Shown here: positions 1 through 5,230 of the stretch, piece after piece
How the letters are laid out: every line of letters begins with the position of its first letter
Position numbering within the stretch: the stretch's first letter is position 1
NCBI GenBank assembly: GCA_020061995.1
Contig: JAGUXE010000200.1
Span: 1 to 5,230 of the forward strand
Direction: 5' to 3'
Origin: Ignavibacteriales bacterium
GTDB lineage: Bacteria; Bacteroidota; Ignavibacteria; Ignavibacteriales; Ignavibacteriaceae
DNA: 5,230 nucleotides
Notes under the pieces: model-generated
Told to the model about the DNA's origin: nothing
The model's input: the letters and a program-made list of their open reading frames with translations, nothing else
The model's database searches: none
Program-made: the position numbers and the translations under genes

Positions 1-54
1 AACCGATTGTGCCCATATTTCTCCAAATTAGGGCACCCGCGAACCGATTGTGCC
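1..54. repeat. Two 13-base direct repeats with an inverted repeat, possible insertion-sequence end (cut by window edge)
   Basis: The sequence AACCGATTGTGCC occurs at 1-13 and again at 42-54, a period of 41 bases. Between the copies, GTGCCC (9-14) is the inverted complement of GGGCAC (31-36), and inner bases ATTT/AAAT extend the symmetry around a CTCC centre. Repeated short motifs of this sort are typical of the multiple terminal repeats of IS21-type elements, where transposase binds, but no transposase gene is visible, so this assignment is an inference. The first copy begins at base 1, so the array or element may continue to the left. It could also be an unrelated tandem repeat or an operator. 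Confidence 0.4.
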
Positions 55-135
55 TTAAATTATTTGTTTTAGACTGCAAGCTATTGAAGTCTATTTTGTA
101 TTTATTTTCTTAAAGAACTATCTGTTCCGGGTTTA
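55..135. other. AT-rich intergenic stretch with no recognised feature
   Basis: Between the left-edge repeats and the first hairpin repeat there is no open reading frame with a plausible start, no RNA gene and no clear promoter. If the restriction-modification module inserted here, this stretch is part of the older flank to its left. Confidence 0.4.
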
Positions 136-179
136 CCACAAACCGCTGTCGAGAAGTGGTTCTCTACAGCCTTGGAATT
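136..179. repeat. Hairpin-forming direct repeat, left copy, flanking the restriction-modification module
   Basis: This 44-base stretch matches 2201-2244 in the same orientation at 40 of 44 positions; the core 143-174 matches 31 of 32. Its centre (145-170) is an inverted repeat with 11-base arms, GCTGTCGAGAA and TTCTCTACAGC, around a GTGG loop, with one mismatch (C150 against T165). It lies about 30 bases after the methyltransferase stop, where a transcript terminator would be expected. There is no run of T on the minus strand after the stem, so it is not a standard Rho-independent terminator. A dispersed REP-like palindrome is the better description; a role in ending or stabilising the transcript remains possible. 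Confidence 0.75.
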
Positions 180-208
180 GTTACAAACGGTTGAGGATAT
201 TTACTTAA

Positions 209-1132
209 TTAAATCGCTAATTGTAGTTGTAGTTGTTCGTTTCCTTTTCTCTCTTTCAACCCATGATTGTGAAGTATAAAACCGCCCGTATCAAAATTAC
301 AAACGAGGGCTTCAACTACCGTCCTTCTGTTCTCTATATTGCCACCATTATGATAGAAATGGTCTTTTGTAACGACGTTGAATTTACCCCAAAACTTTTC
401 TATCATTTCATTCTTTCTCCAGTCGTTATGATGCCAAGTTGAAAGAATAAATTTTGCTTTTGTTTCACTCAATAAATTAAATAAAAGTTCTTCGTCTTGT
501 TCTTTCCACCCGTTATAATAATCAACGTGTCTTCCATAATATGGTGGGTCGCAATAAATAATATCTTTTTCTGTCGCTAAAGGAATTATGTCAGCAAATG
601 ATTTATTGTAAAAAGTCCAGTTTGGCTCTTCTTGAATTATTTGTGATACAGCTGAAACTTGATTTGTTATTTTAGTCACGTATGCTTGTGCAAATCTGTC
701 TGGTTTTTTGCAAAATGGAATATTCCAATTTCCTTTGCTACCAAAACGCATCATTCCATTAAAGCCAGCTCTTGAAAGAAAAATAAAGTCATAAGGAGAA
801 AATTCACCAGAATTAAAACGTGAGCGAACTTTTAAATAGTGCTCATAACCATCATTATCCGCTTTACTTAATATCTCGCCTTCTTGTTCAAGGTAATATT
901 TCATCAAATGAGCAGTGATTTCCTTTGATTGAACACCTTTATAGAAATTTATTATATGGGGATTAGTATCGTTTAGAATTGCTTTTTTGTAACCCGAATT
1001 AAAAGCAACAACGCCTGTCCCAAGAAATGGCTCTATCCATTTACCGTGAACTTTTGGGGCAAGTTCCATAATCCAAGGAACGAGCTTGGTTTTTATGCCT
1101 TGACTTTTTATGGGTGGTACGATTACTCTCAT
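209..1132 (-). CDS. EcoRV-like adenine-specific DNA methyltransferase (N6-adenine, Dam/D12 class)
   Basis: This enzyme transfers a methyl group from S-adenosylmethionine to the N6 of adenine in the system's recognition site, predicted to be GATATC, and so shields the host chromosome from the partner endonuclease. The 307-residue product carries the cofactor-binding motif PFLGTGVVAF at 35-44 and the catalytic DPPY at 195-198. The target-recognition region lies between them (including FNGMMRF at 124-130), the motif order of alpha-class amino-methyltransferases. The N-terminal VPPIKSQGIKTKLVP (5-19), the CKKPDRFAQAY stretch (141-151), GRHVDYYNGW and STWHHND match M.EcoRV closely as I recall it, and length is near that enzyme's roughly 300 residues. 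The ATG start overlaps the endonuclease stop (ATGA, 1129-1132), implying translational coupling; the preceding Shine-Dalgarno is weak. The C-terminus ends in QLQLQLAI, from a short hexanucleotide repeat. Family assignment is firm; exact sequence specificity is inferred. Confidence 0.95.
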   Translation of the reverse strand: MRVIVPPIKSQGIKTKLVPWIMELAPKVHGKWIEPFLGTGVVAFNSGYKKAILNDTNPHIINFYKGVQSKEITAHLMKYYLEQEGEILSKADNDGYEHYLKVRSRFNSGEFSPYDFIFLSRAGFNGMMRFGSKGNWNIPFCKKPDRFAQAYVTKITNQVSAVSQIIQEEPNWTFYNKSFADIIPLATEKDIIYCDPPYYGRHVDYYNGWKEQDEELLFNLLSETKAKFILSTWHHNDWRKNEMIEKFWGKFNVVTKDHFYHNGGNIENRRTVVEALVCNFDTGGFILHNHGLKERKGNEQLQLQLAI

Positions 1133-2046
1133 TTTATTTTCTTATTAGAAGTTTTTGAAACGATTTTATCCCATAAGTCGATTCTTCCTTTGAACTCTAA
1201 ATAGTCTTTAAGCGTTGTGATTTTTGTCGTTTTACCATCTTTTAACATTATGGCAGAACCGTGATTTATCCAATATTCATCAAACCATTCTTCACCTAAT
1301 TGACTAAAAATGCCATTTCCACTTTTTAAGTCTGCAATATCTACAATTGAACCAATATTTGCAGTATTTCCAGAACCTTGTTTATCGCTTGCGATTTTCC
1401 ACTTTTCAGAAGCGAAGAAATCGAAGTCCTTAATAACTGATGTGATGGATTTTAATTCTTTTACGGTCGTAACTTCTCTTTCTCCAACTTTCTTATTTGG
1501 GGTTTCATATTCTTCTTGAAGTTCTTGAACTTGAAAAATTTCAGTTTCAGCAAGGTCATCAGTTACATCTGTTCTTGTGTAAATTACACCCAAACAAAAA
1601 TGACCAGAATATTGATTATATGGGAATTGAATGTTTTTATCTTTGTCTCTTTCTTTGAAATAACCACCATGACTACCCAAAGTAAAACCAGCAGTTTTCT
1701 CGTTTCGTCTAAAAGTAGTTTTTATATCAAGAGCAAATTTAACTTCATCATTTTTTTTACTCACAAAAGTTAAGTCAGGATACCAATTTTGTTTCTCAGC
1801 AAGAATGATTTTATAATCTATACTCTCTGCGAATTGTAAAATTTGAGGGAAAATATGAATTTCAAGAATCTTTGAGACTATCTTGGTGTCTGACGAAATA
1901 GTATAAATATTTTTGTATACGTCTATAAACCCCTTGATAGACCAGTCTCCATTATCAGTAGAAACGTATTTTTCAAGCCTGTTGGCAAAATTGTCAAGTT
2001 CTTTTTTGAACTCCAATTTATACTTGTTTTTATCTTTTAAATCCAT
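1129..2046 (-). CDS. EcoRV-like type II restriction endonuclease, predicted GATATC specificity
   Basis: This is the nuclease of the pair. EcoRV, its evident relative, is a homodimer that cuts GAT^ATC to blunt ends using Mg2+. Compared with EcoRV from memory, the active-site residues are all present: E62, D91 (in YPDL), D107 and K109 (in LDIKTT), each exactly 17 positions later than EcoRV E45, D74, D90 and K92. The minor-groove loop residues Q86-N87 correspond to Q69-N70. The major-groove recognition loop GSGNTANIGS (224-233) differs from EcoRV GSGNTTNIGS at a single residue. At 305 residues it exceeds EcoRV (about 245): there are about 17 extra N-terminal residues, about 25 extra between 170 and 210, and a longer C-terminus. 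No internal methionine precedes residue 275, so the start at 2046 is the natural choice, though no Shine-Dalgarno precedes it. It is co-directional with, upstream of and overlapping the methyltransferase gene. No frameshift or lost catalytic residue is seen, so it is probably active. Confidence 0.94.
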   Translation of the reverse strand: MDLKDKNKYKLEFKKELDNFANRLEKYVSTDNGDWSIKGFIDVYKNIYTISSDTKIVSKILEIHIFPQILQFAESIDYKIILAEKQNWYPDLTFVSKKNDEVKFALDIKTTFRRNEKTAGFTLGSHGGYFKERDKDKNIQFPYNQYSGHFCLGVIYTRTDVTDDLAETEIFQVQELQEEYETPNKKVGEREVTTVKELKSITSVIKDFDFFASEKWKIASDKQGSGNTANIGSIVDIADLKSGNGIFSQLGEEWFDEYWINHGSAIMLKDGKTTKITTLKDYLEFKGRIDLWDKIVSKTSNKKIK

Positions 2047-2050
2047 ATTG

Positions 2051-2058
2051 CAAAGTTA
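2051..2058 (-). promoter_or_regulatory. Candidate Bacteroidota -7 promoter element (TAACTTTG) for the restriction-modification pair
   Basis: On the minus strand TAACTTTG fits the Bacteroidota -7 consensus TAnnTTTG and ends only four bases before the endonuclease ATG. No TTG occurs at the usual 17-23 base spacing upstream. If it is used, transcription would begin at or next to the start codon, giving a leaderless or nearly leaderless message. The position just upstream of the pair supports a promoter role; the missing -33 element argues for caution. Confidence 0.4.
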
Positions 2059-2151
2059 CATTTTTTTGTTAGTTAGTCATTCTTATTTATTCAATTTCTC
2101 GGTCTGTTGATAATTTCTCGTACGTCTTCAAACATTGGTGATTACATCTGC

Positions 2152-2173
2152 ATATTCGCAAACCTGCGTATAT
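2152..2173. repeat. Small inverted repeat between glnS and the endonuclease gene
   Basis: ATATTCGCA and TGCGTATAT face each other around a four-base AACC centre, with a single T/T mismatch inside the stem. It lies about 105 bases upstream of the endonuclease start and about 90 bases after the glnS stop. It could be a weak transcript hairpin or a protein-binding site for control of the restriction genes; no T-run follows on either strand. No known operator sequence is recognised. Confidence 0.3.
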
Positions 2174-2200
2174 CAAGATTCGCTGTAATATTTTTACTTT

Positions 2201-2244
2201 CCCCAAGCCGCTGTCGAGAAGTGGTTCTCGACAGCCTTGAAAAT
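2201..2244. repeat. Hairpin-forming direct repeat, right copy, flanking the restriction-modification module
   Basis: This is the second copy of the repeat at 136-179, in the same orientation and 2,065 bases away. Here the inverted repeat at 2210-2235 is perfect: GCTGTCGAGAA, loop GTGG, TTCTCGACAGC. It begins about 15 bases past the glnS stop and could end or protect the glnS transcript, but on the minus strand the stem is followed by GGCTTGGGG rather than a T-run. The two copies exactly bracket the restriction-modification genes and could recombine to delete them. Confidence 0.8.
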
Positions 2245-2259
2245 TCATAATCATTAAAA

Positions 2260-3948
2260 CTACTTATTTGCTTTCGTCCAGCTATCCTTCAAAGTTACAG
2301 TACGATTAAATACAATCTTTTTTTCTCTTGAATATTTCGTATCTATGCAAAAATAACCTGTGCGTTCAAACTGAAATCTCTCTCCCGGTTTAGCATCTTC
2401 AACAGAGGGTTCAACTACAGAATCATTAAGTATTTCAAGGGAATTTGGGTTAATTAGGTCTAACCAATTATCCTTGTTACCGGGGTTTTCAGTTACAAAT
2501 AATCTGTCGTACAATCTAACTTCCGCATTTATACCATAGTCTGCAGAGACCCAATGAATTGTCCCTTTAACTTTTTTTGTACTGGTAGCAGCACCACTTT
2601 TAGTCTCTTTATCATAACTACATCTAAGCTCAATAATATCACCGTTTGCATCTTTAATAACTTCTTCACACTTGATAATATATGCATAACGTAACCGGAC
2701 TTCACCCCCCGGCACTAAACGGAAAAATCCTTTTGGGGGTTCTTCCATAAAATCGGTCTTTTCAATATAGAGTTCTTTCGTAAATTTCAGCTTTCGAGTC
2801 CCTGCTGAAATGTCCTCAGGGTTATTTACTGCCTCAAGCTCTTCTTCACCTTCATAATTCGTTAAAACGATTTTAAGAGGTCTCAATACAGCCATTACAC
2901 GTTTAGCTGATTTATTTAGTTCTTCCCTAATTGCATATTCTAATAATGAAATATCAGTCAAAGCATCACGTTTAGCCACTCCGATTATTTCCGCAAAATT
3001 ACGAATGGTGTGTGAAGTATAACCTCTTCTTCTATATCCCGAAATAGTTGGCATTCTAGGATCGTCCCAACCATCAACATGTTTTTCATTCACCAACTGT
3101 AAAAGTTTTCTTTTACTCATCACTGTATAGCTTAAATTTAATCTTGCAAATTCAATCTGTTGGGGGTGATAGATTTCGAGTGAATCAAGATACCAGTCGT
3201 ACAAAGGACGATGATTTTCAAATTCAAGTGTGCAAATAGAATGGGTAATTCTTTCCAGTGAATCTTCTAAACCGTGTGCCCAATCATAAGTAGGATAAAT
3301 ACACCATTTATTCCCTTGTCTATGATGCTCTGCGTGAATAATTCTGTACATAATAGGGTCACGCATATTAAAGTTTGGGGAGCCCATATCGATTTTTGCA
3401 CGCAATGTTTTTGACCCATTTTCAAAATCACCGTTTCGCATTTTTACAAAAAGATTAGTGTTTTCTTCGATTGACCTATTTCGATAAGGACTTTCTTTTC
3501 CGGGTTCTGTAAGAGTTCCCCTTGTTGCACGAATCTCATCTGCAGTTAAATCACAAACGTAAGCTTTCCCTTTTCCAATCAGTTCGAGAGCATATTCATA
3601 CATTTGCTCAAAATAGTCAGATGCATATAAAATTCTATCTTCAAAAACAGCACCAAGCCATTTTACATCTTCAACAATTGAATCGACATATTCTTGTTCT
3701 TCTTTTTCGGGATTAGTATCATCAAAACGAAGATTAAATTTTCCGTGAAAGTGTTCGGCAATTCCATAATTCAAGCAAATTGATTTTGCATGTCCGATAT
3801 GTAGATATCCATTAGGTTCTGGGGGGAACCGAGTATGAACTCTACCATTCCACTTATCTGTTTTAAGATCATCTTCGATAATCTCGTAAATAAAATTCTT
3901 AATTTTTACTTTGTCACTATTCGATGTTAAATCTTTATTTTCGTCCAT
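2260..3948 (-). CDS. glnS: Glutaminyl-tRNA synthetase
   Basis: This cytoplasmic class I aminoacyl-tRNA synthetase joins glutamine to tRNA-Gln using ATP, for protein synthesis. The 562-residue product is close to the roughly 554 residues of the E. coli enzyme, so it is complete. The Rossmann-fold catalytic domain starts with [17 protein letters not shown], with the HIGH signature at 50-53, followed by RFDDTNP (74-80). The KMSKS-loop equivalent is VMSKR at 276-280, the form usual in GlnRS, preceded by [13 protein letters not shown] (217-229). The C-terminal half (about 340-560) matches the beta-barrel anticodon-binding domain, including WVSADYG and [13 protein letters not shown]. The ATG at 3948 gives a short charged N-terminal lead before the conserved core. 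The gene lies 44 bases after an 83-residue gene on the same strand and is probably co-transcribed with it. The [13 protein letters not shown] and VMSKR signatures favour GlnRS over GluRS. Confidence 0.97.
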   Translation of the reverse strand: MDENKDLTSNSDKVKIKNFIYEIIEDDLKTDKWNGRVHTRFPPEPNGYLHIGHAKSICLNYGIAEHFHGKFNLRFDDTNPEKEEQEYVDSIVEDVKWLGAVFEDRILYASDYFEQMYEYALELIGKGKAYVCDLTADEIRATRGTLTEPGKESPYRNRSIEENTNLFVKMRNGDFENGSKTLRAKIDMGSPNFNMRDPIMYRIIHAEHHRQGNKWCIYPTYDWAHGLEDSLERITHSICTLEFENHRPLYDWYLDSLEIYHPQQIEFARLNLSYTVMSKRKLLQLVNEKHVDGWDDPRMPTISGYRRRGYTSHTIRNFAEIIGVAKRDALTDISLLEYAIREELNKSAKRVMAVLRPLKIVLTNYEGEEELEAVNNPEDISAGTRKLKFTKELYIEKTDFMEEPPKGFFRLVPGGEVRLRYAYIIKCEEVIKDANGDIIELRCSYDKETKSGAATSTKKVKGTIHWVSADYGINAEVRLYDRLFVTENPGNKDNWLDLINPNSLEILNDSVVEPSVEDAKPGERFQFERTGYFCIDTKYSREKKIVFNRTVTLKDSWTKANK

Positions 3949-3992
3949 TTTAGTATCTATAAAATTATTTTAAATATCCTGTCTAAATCAAA

Positions 3993-4244
3993 TTATGCAG
4001 GCGGATTATAAGTTTCAAGAAACAATTTTTTATCCGCCAAAAGAGAATTCTTAATCTCTTGTACTCTAAAAACTGTCCTATTCAATAACACATAAACATT
4101 ATCTGAATACAAAATTAATTTTTCAAGATCATTGTCTGAAGGTTTATTTTGAATCGCCTCAAGCATATCCGTGTAGATTGAATTAAGAACTTCGATTTCT
4201 TCTTCAAATTTAAATTTTTCACTTAGATTATCTTTGGTTTCCAT
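3993..4244 (-). CDS. Small helical protein of unknown function, upstream of glnS
   Basis: I do not recognise this gene. The 83-residue product is rich in Glu, Lys, Leu and Asn, has no signal peptide, membrane segment or cysteines, and is predicted to be mostly alpha-helical: roughly 7-36 and 37-77 look like two amphipathic helices broken at KPSDND, a possible helical hairpin or coiled coil. I chose the ATG at 4244. The in-frame GTG at 4253 would add only three residues and lies within the likely Shine-Dalgarno AGGTGAG, which sits at proper spacing ahead of the ATG. It precedes glnS by 44 bases on the same strand, so the two probably share a message. Composition and the ribosome-binding site suggest a real gene; the function cannot be judged. 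Confidence 0.7.
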   Translation of the reverse strand: METKDNLSEKFKFEEEIEVLNSIYTDMLEAIQNKPSDNDLEKLILYSDNVYVLLNRTVFRVQEIKNSLLADKKLFLETYNPPA

Positions 4245-4264
4245 TTTTCTCACCTATTTTGTTT

Positions 4265-4272
4265 GAAATATA
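4265..4272 (-). promoter_or_regulatory. Weak candidate -7 element upstream of the 83-residue gene and glnS
   Basis: TATATTTC on the minus strand matches TAnnTTTG at all but the last fixed base and lies 20 bases before the ATG. No convincing -33 TTG is seen. The promoter for this pair must lie somewhere in the divergent region 4245-4442, and this is only the best local match. Confidence 0.2.
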
Positions 4273-4363
4273 ACTTAAAGATAATAAAAAAGAATGAATC
4301 ATAAGAGGAGAGAAATTCTTCAATAATTAAATTTCTTTATCACAAGTGGAGCATTTACGTATT

Positions 4364-4397
4364 TTGATTTCTTTCGATTAAAAAATCCGTAAGTTTG
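4364..4397 (+). promoter_or_regulatory. Candidate Bacteroidota promoter for the acyl-CoA synthetase gene
   Basis: TTG at 4364-4366 and TAAGTTTG at 4390-4397 are separated by 23 bases. This fits the TTG / TAnnTTTG pattern of Bacteroidota vegetative promoters at the upper end of the usual spacing. Transcription would start near 4403, giving a leader of about 40 bases that includes the ribosome-binding site. AT-rich DNA makes chance matches possible, but position and direction are right. Confidence 0.5.
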
Positions 4398-4425
4398 TTT
4401 AAACTGATTTGAGAATATTTTATTT

Positions 4426-4434
4426 GGGAAAGGA
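4426..4434 (+). promoter_or_regulatory. Ribosome-binding site deciding the acyl-CoA synthetase start
   Basis: GGGAAAGGA lies eight bases before the ATG at 4443, a standard distance. It supports that start over the in-frame ATG at 4458. Confidence 0.65.
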
Positions 4435-4442
4435 CTATTTAT

Positions 4443-5230
4443 ATGACACTAAAATCAATGTTAGATGAGAGCAGCATAAAATATAGAGAAAAGGCAGCCG
4501 TAAGCTTTGTGGATGGTGAACCTATCTCATTTTCCCTTTATAAAAAGCAAGTGGATCAACTTGTAATATTTCTCAAATCACGAGGAGTTGTTCATGGTGA
4601 TCGAGTTGCAATATTAAGTGAAAATTCCCCGAACTGGGGAATTGCCTATTTCGCAATTACTTCAATGGGAGCTATCGCAGTCCCAATATTAACCGAATTT
4701 CATTCGTCTGAAATACATCATATTCTACAACATTGTGAAGCCAAAGCAATTTTTGTTTCCGAAAAATTGTACCCTAAAATAGAAGAACTAAATGCTCCAT
4801 CCGTTAAGGACTTAATACTTATAGATGATTTTTCGCTTATAGATCCCAACACACCAAAAGATATTCTTAAAAAATTAATAGCTGATGGAAGTAAAGAACT
4901 TGAAAAGATTAAAAATCTAGTTCTCAAATTTTCAGGGATAGTTTCAGATGAAGTTAAGGAAGAAGATGTCGCATCAATTATTTATACTTCCGGAACTACA
5001 GGACATTCAAAAGGTGTGATGCTTACTCATAAAAACATAATATTCGATGCACTCGCTACACTTAAATTTGTTCGTTTCGGTGTTGAGGATCGTTCCATTT
5101 CTTTACTTCCCCTAGCACATGTATATGAATGCACTCTTGGATTAGTAATCCCGATTATGGGAGGGGCAACAGTTTATTATTTACGCAAACCACCAACCGC
5201 CGCTGTTTTATTGCCGGCTTTATCTTCAGT
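4443..5230 (+). CDS. AMP-forming long-chain acyl-CoA synthetase (fatty acid-CoA ligase), 5' part only
   Basis: This enzyme activates a carboxylic acid, most likely a long-chain fatty acid, with ATP to an acyl-adenylate and then to acyl-CoA, feeding lipid synthesis or beta-oxidation. It belongs to the ANL (AMP-binding) superfamily. The window holds the first 262 codons with no stop; full-length relatives are about 550-640 residues, so over half is missing. Visible landmarks are an N-terminal segment typical of the family (VHGDRVAILSENSPNWGIAYF, split here as GDRVAILSENS and NWGIAYFAI, residues about 52-73), the phosphate-binding loop YTSGTTGHSKG (181-191), and the LPLAHVYE motif (222-229) with its histidine. 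It is transcribed away from the glnS pair. The LPLAHVYE form and overall pattern favour the FadD / long-chain type, but substrate chain length cannot be read from this part. The missing C-terminal domain includes the catalytic lysine. Confidence 0.93.
   Translation, partial: MTLKSMLDESSIKYREKAAVSFVDGEPISFSLYKKQVDQLVIFLKSRGVVHGDRVAILSENSPNWGIAYFAITSMGAIAVPILTEFHSSEIHHILQHCEAKAIFVSEKLYPKIEELNAPSVKDLILIDDFSLIDPNTPKDILKKLIADGSKELEKIKNLVLKFSGIVSDEVKEEDVASIIYTSGTTGHSKGVMLTHKNIIFDALATLKFVRFGVEDRSISLLPLAHVYECTLGLVIPIMGGATVYYLRKPPTAAVLLPALSS

Noticed and set aside
1..54. CRISPR repeats
   Set aside because: The shared unit is only 13 bases with a single interval of 28 bases, a third copy is absent, and no cas gene is in view.
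145..170. Rho-independent terminator after the methyltransferase gene
   Set aside because: The stem is strong, but the minus-strand sequence after it is GGTTTGTGG with no T-run, and the same element recurs at 2210-2235 as a dispersed repeat.
1310..2110. Several plus-strand open reading frames opposite the endonuclease
   Set aside because: They are antisense to a gene with well-conserved catalytic residues and have hydrophobic, low-complexity products with no ribosome-binding sites.
3522..3716. Plus-strand open reading frame of 64 codons opposite glnS
   Set aside because: It is a shadow of the conserved glnS reading frame and has no start signal.
4251..4253. GTG start for the small gene upstream of glnS
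   Set aside because: It falls inside the likely Shine-Dalgarno AGGTGAG; the ATG at 4244 has proper spacing to that site.
4291..4320. AAGAAT...ATTCTT inverted repeat in the divergent intergenic region
   Set aside because: Six-base AT-rich arms with an 18-base gap are expected by chance in this composition.
4718..4927. Minus-strand open reading frame of 69 codons
   Set aside because: It lies wholly antisense to the acyl-CoA synthetase gene, whose motifs are clear, and its serine-rich product resembles no protein.

Overview
The window is AT-rich DNA from a bacterium that looks like a member of the Bacteroidota or a relative (FCB group). The signs are a glutaminyl-tRNA synthetase gene, poor Shine-Dalgarno signals at several starts, and upstream elements matching the Bacteroidota -7 promoter consensus TAnnTTTG. 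Phylum is inferred; nothing here fixes genus or species.

Layout. Bases 1-54 hold two copies of a 13-base direct repeat and an inverted repeat that resemble the end of an insertion sequence, cut by the window edge. Bases 136-2244 form a discrete module: a type II restriction-modification system on the minus strand (endonuclease 2046-1129, then methyltransferase 1132-209, overlapping by the four bases ATGA), bracketed by two directly oriented copies of a roughly 44-base repeat whose core folds as a hairpin. Beyond it, still on the minus strand, lie the housekeeping gene glnS (3948-2260) and, upstream of that, a gene for an unrecognised 83-residue protein. A divergent intergenic region of about 200 bases separates these from a plus-strand AMP-forming acyl-CoA synthetase gene that runs off the right edge.

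The main result is that the restriction-modification pair is EcoRV-like in both subunits. The endonuclease keeps the EcoRV catalytic residues (E62, D91, D107, K109) and both DNA-reading loops (Q86-N87 and the GSGNTANIGS stretch), so GATATC is the predicted target. It is longer than EcoRV, with an N-terminal extension and an extra segment of about 25 residues before the recognition loop. The gene order also differs from the divergent EcoRV system as I know it: endonuclease first, methyltransferase second, co-directional and overlapping, with no controller protein in view. The flanking repeats suggest that the pair arrived as, or can leave as, a unit next to glnS.

The pair would act together: the endonuclease cuts unmodified incoming DNA and the methyltransferase protects the host's own sites. 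The other genes (glutaminyl-tRNA charging, fatty-acid activation) are ordinary housekeeping functions with no evident link to the module. I see no RNA genes, CRISPR array or complete insertion sequence.
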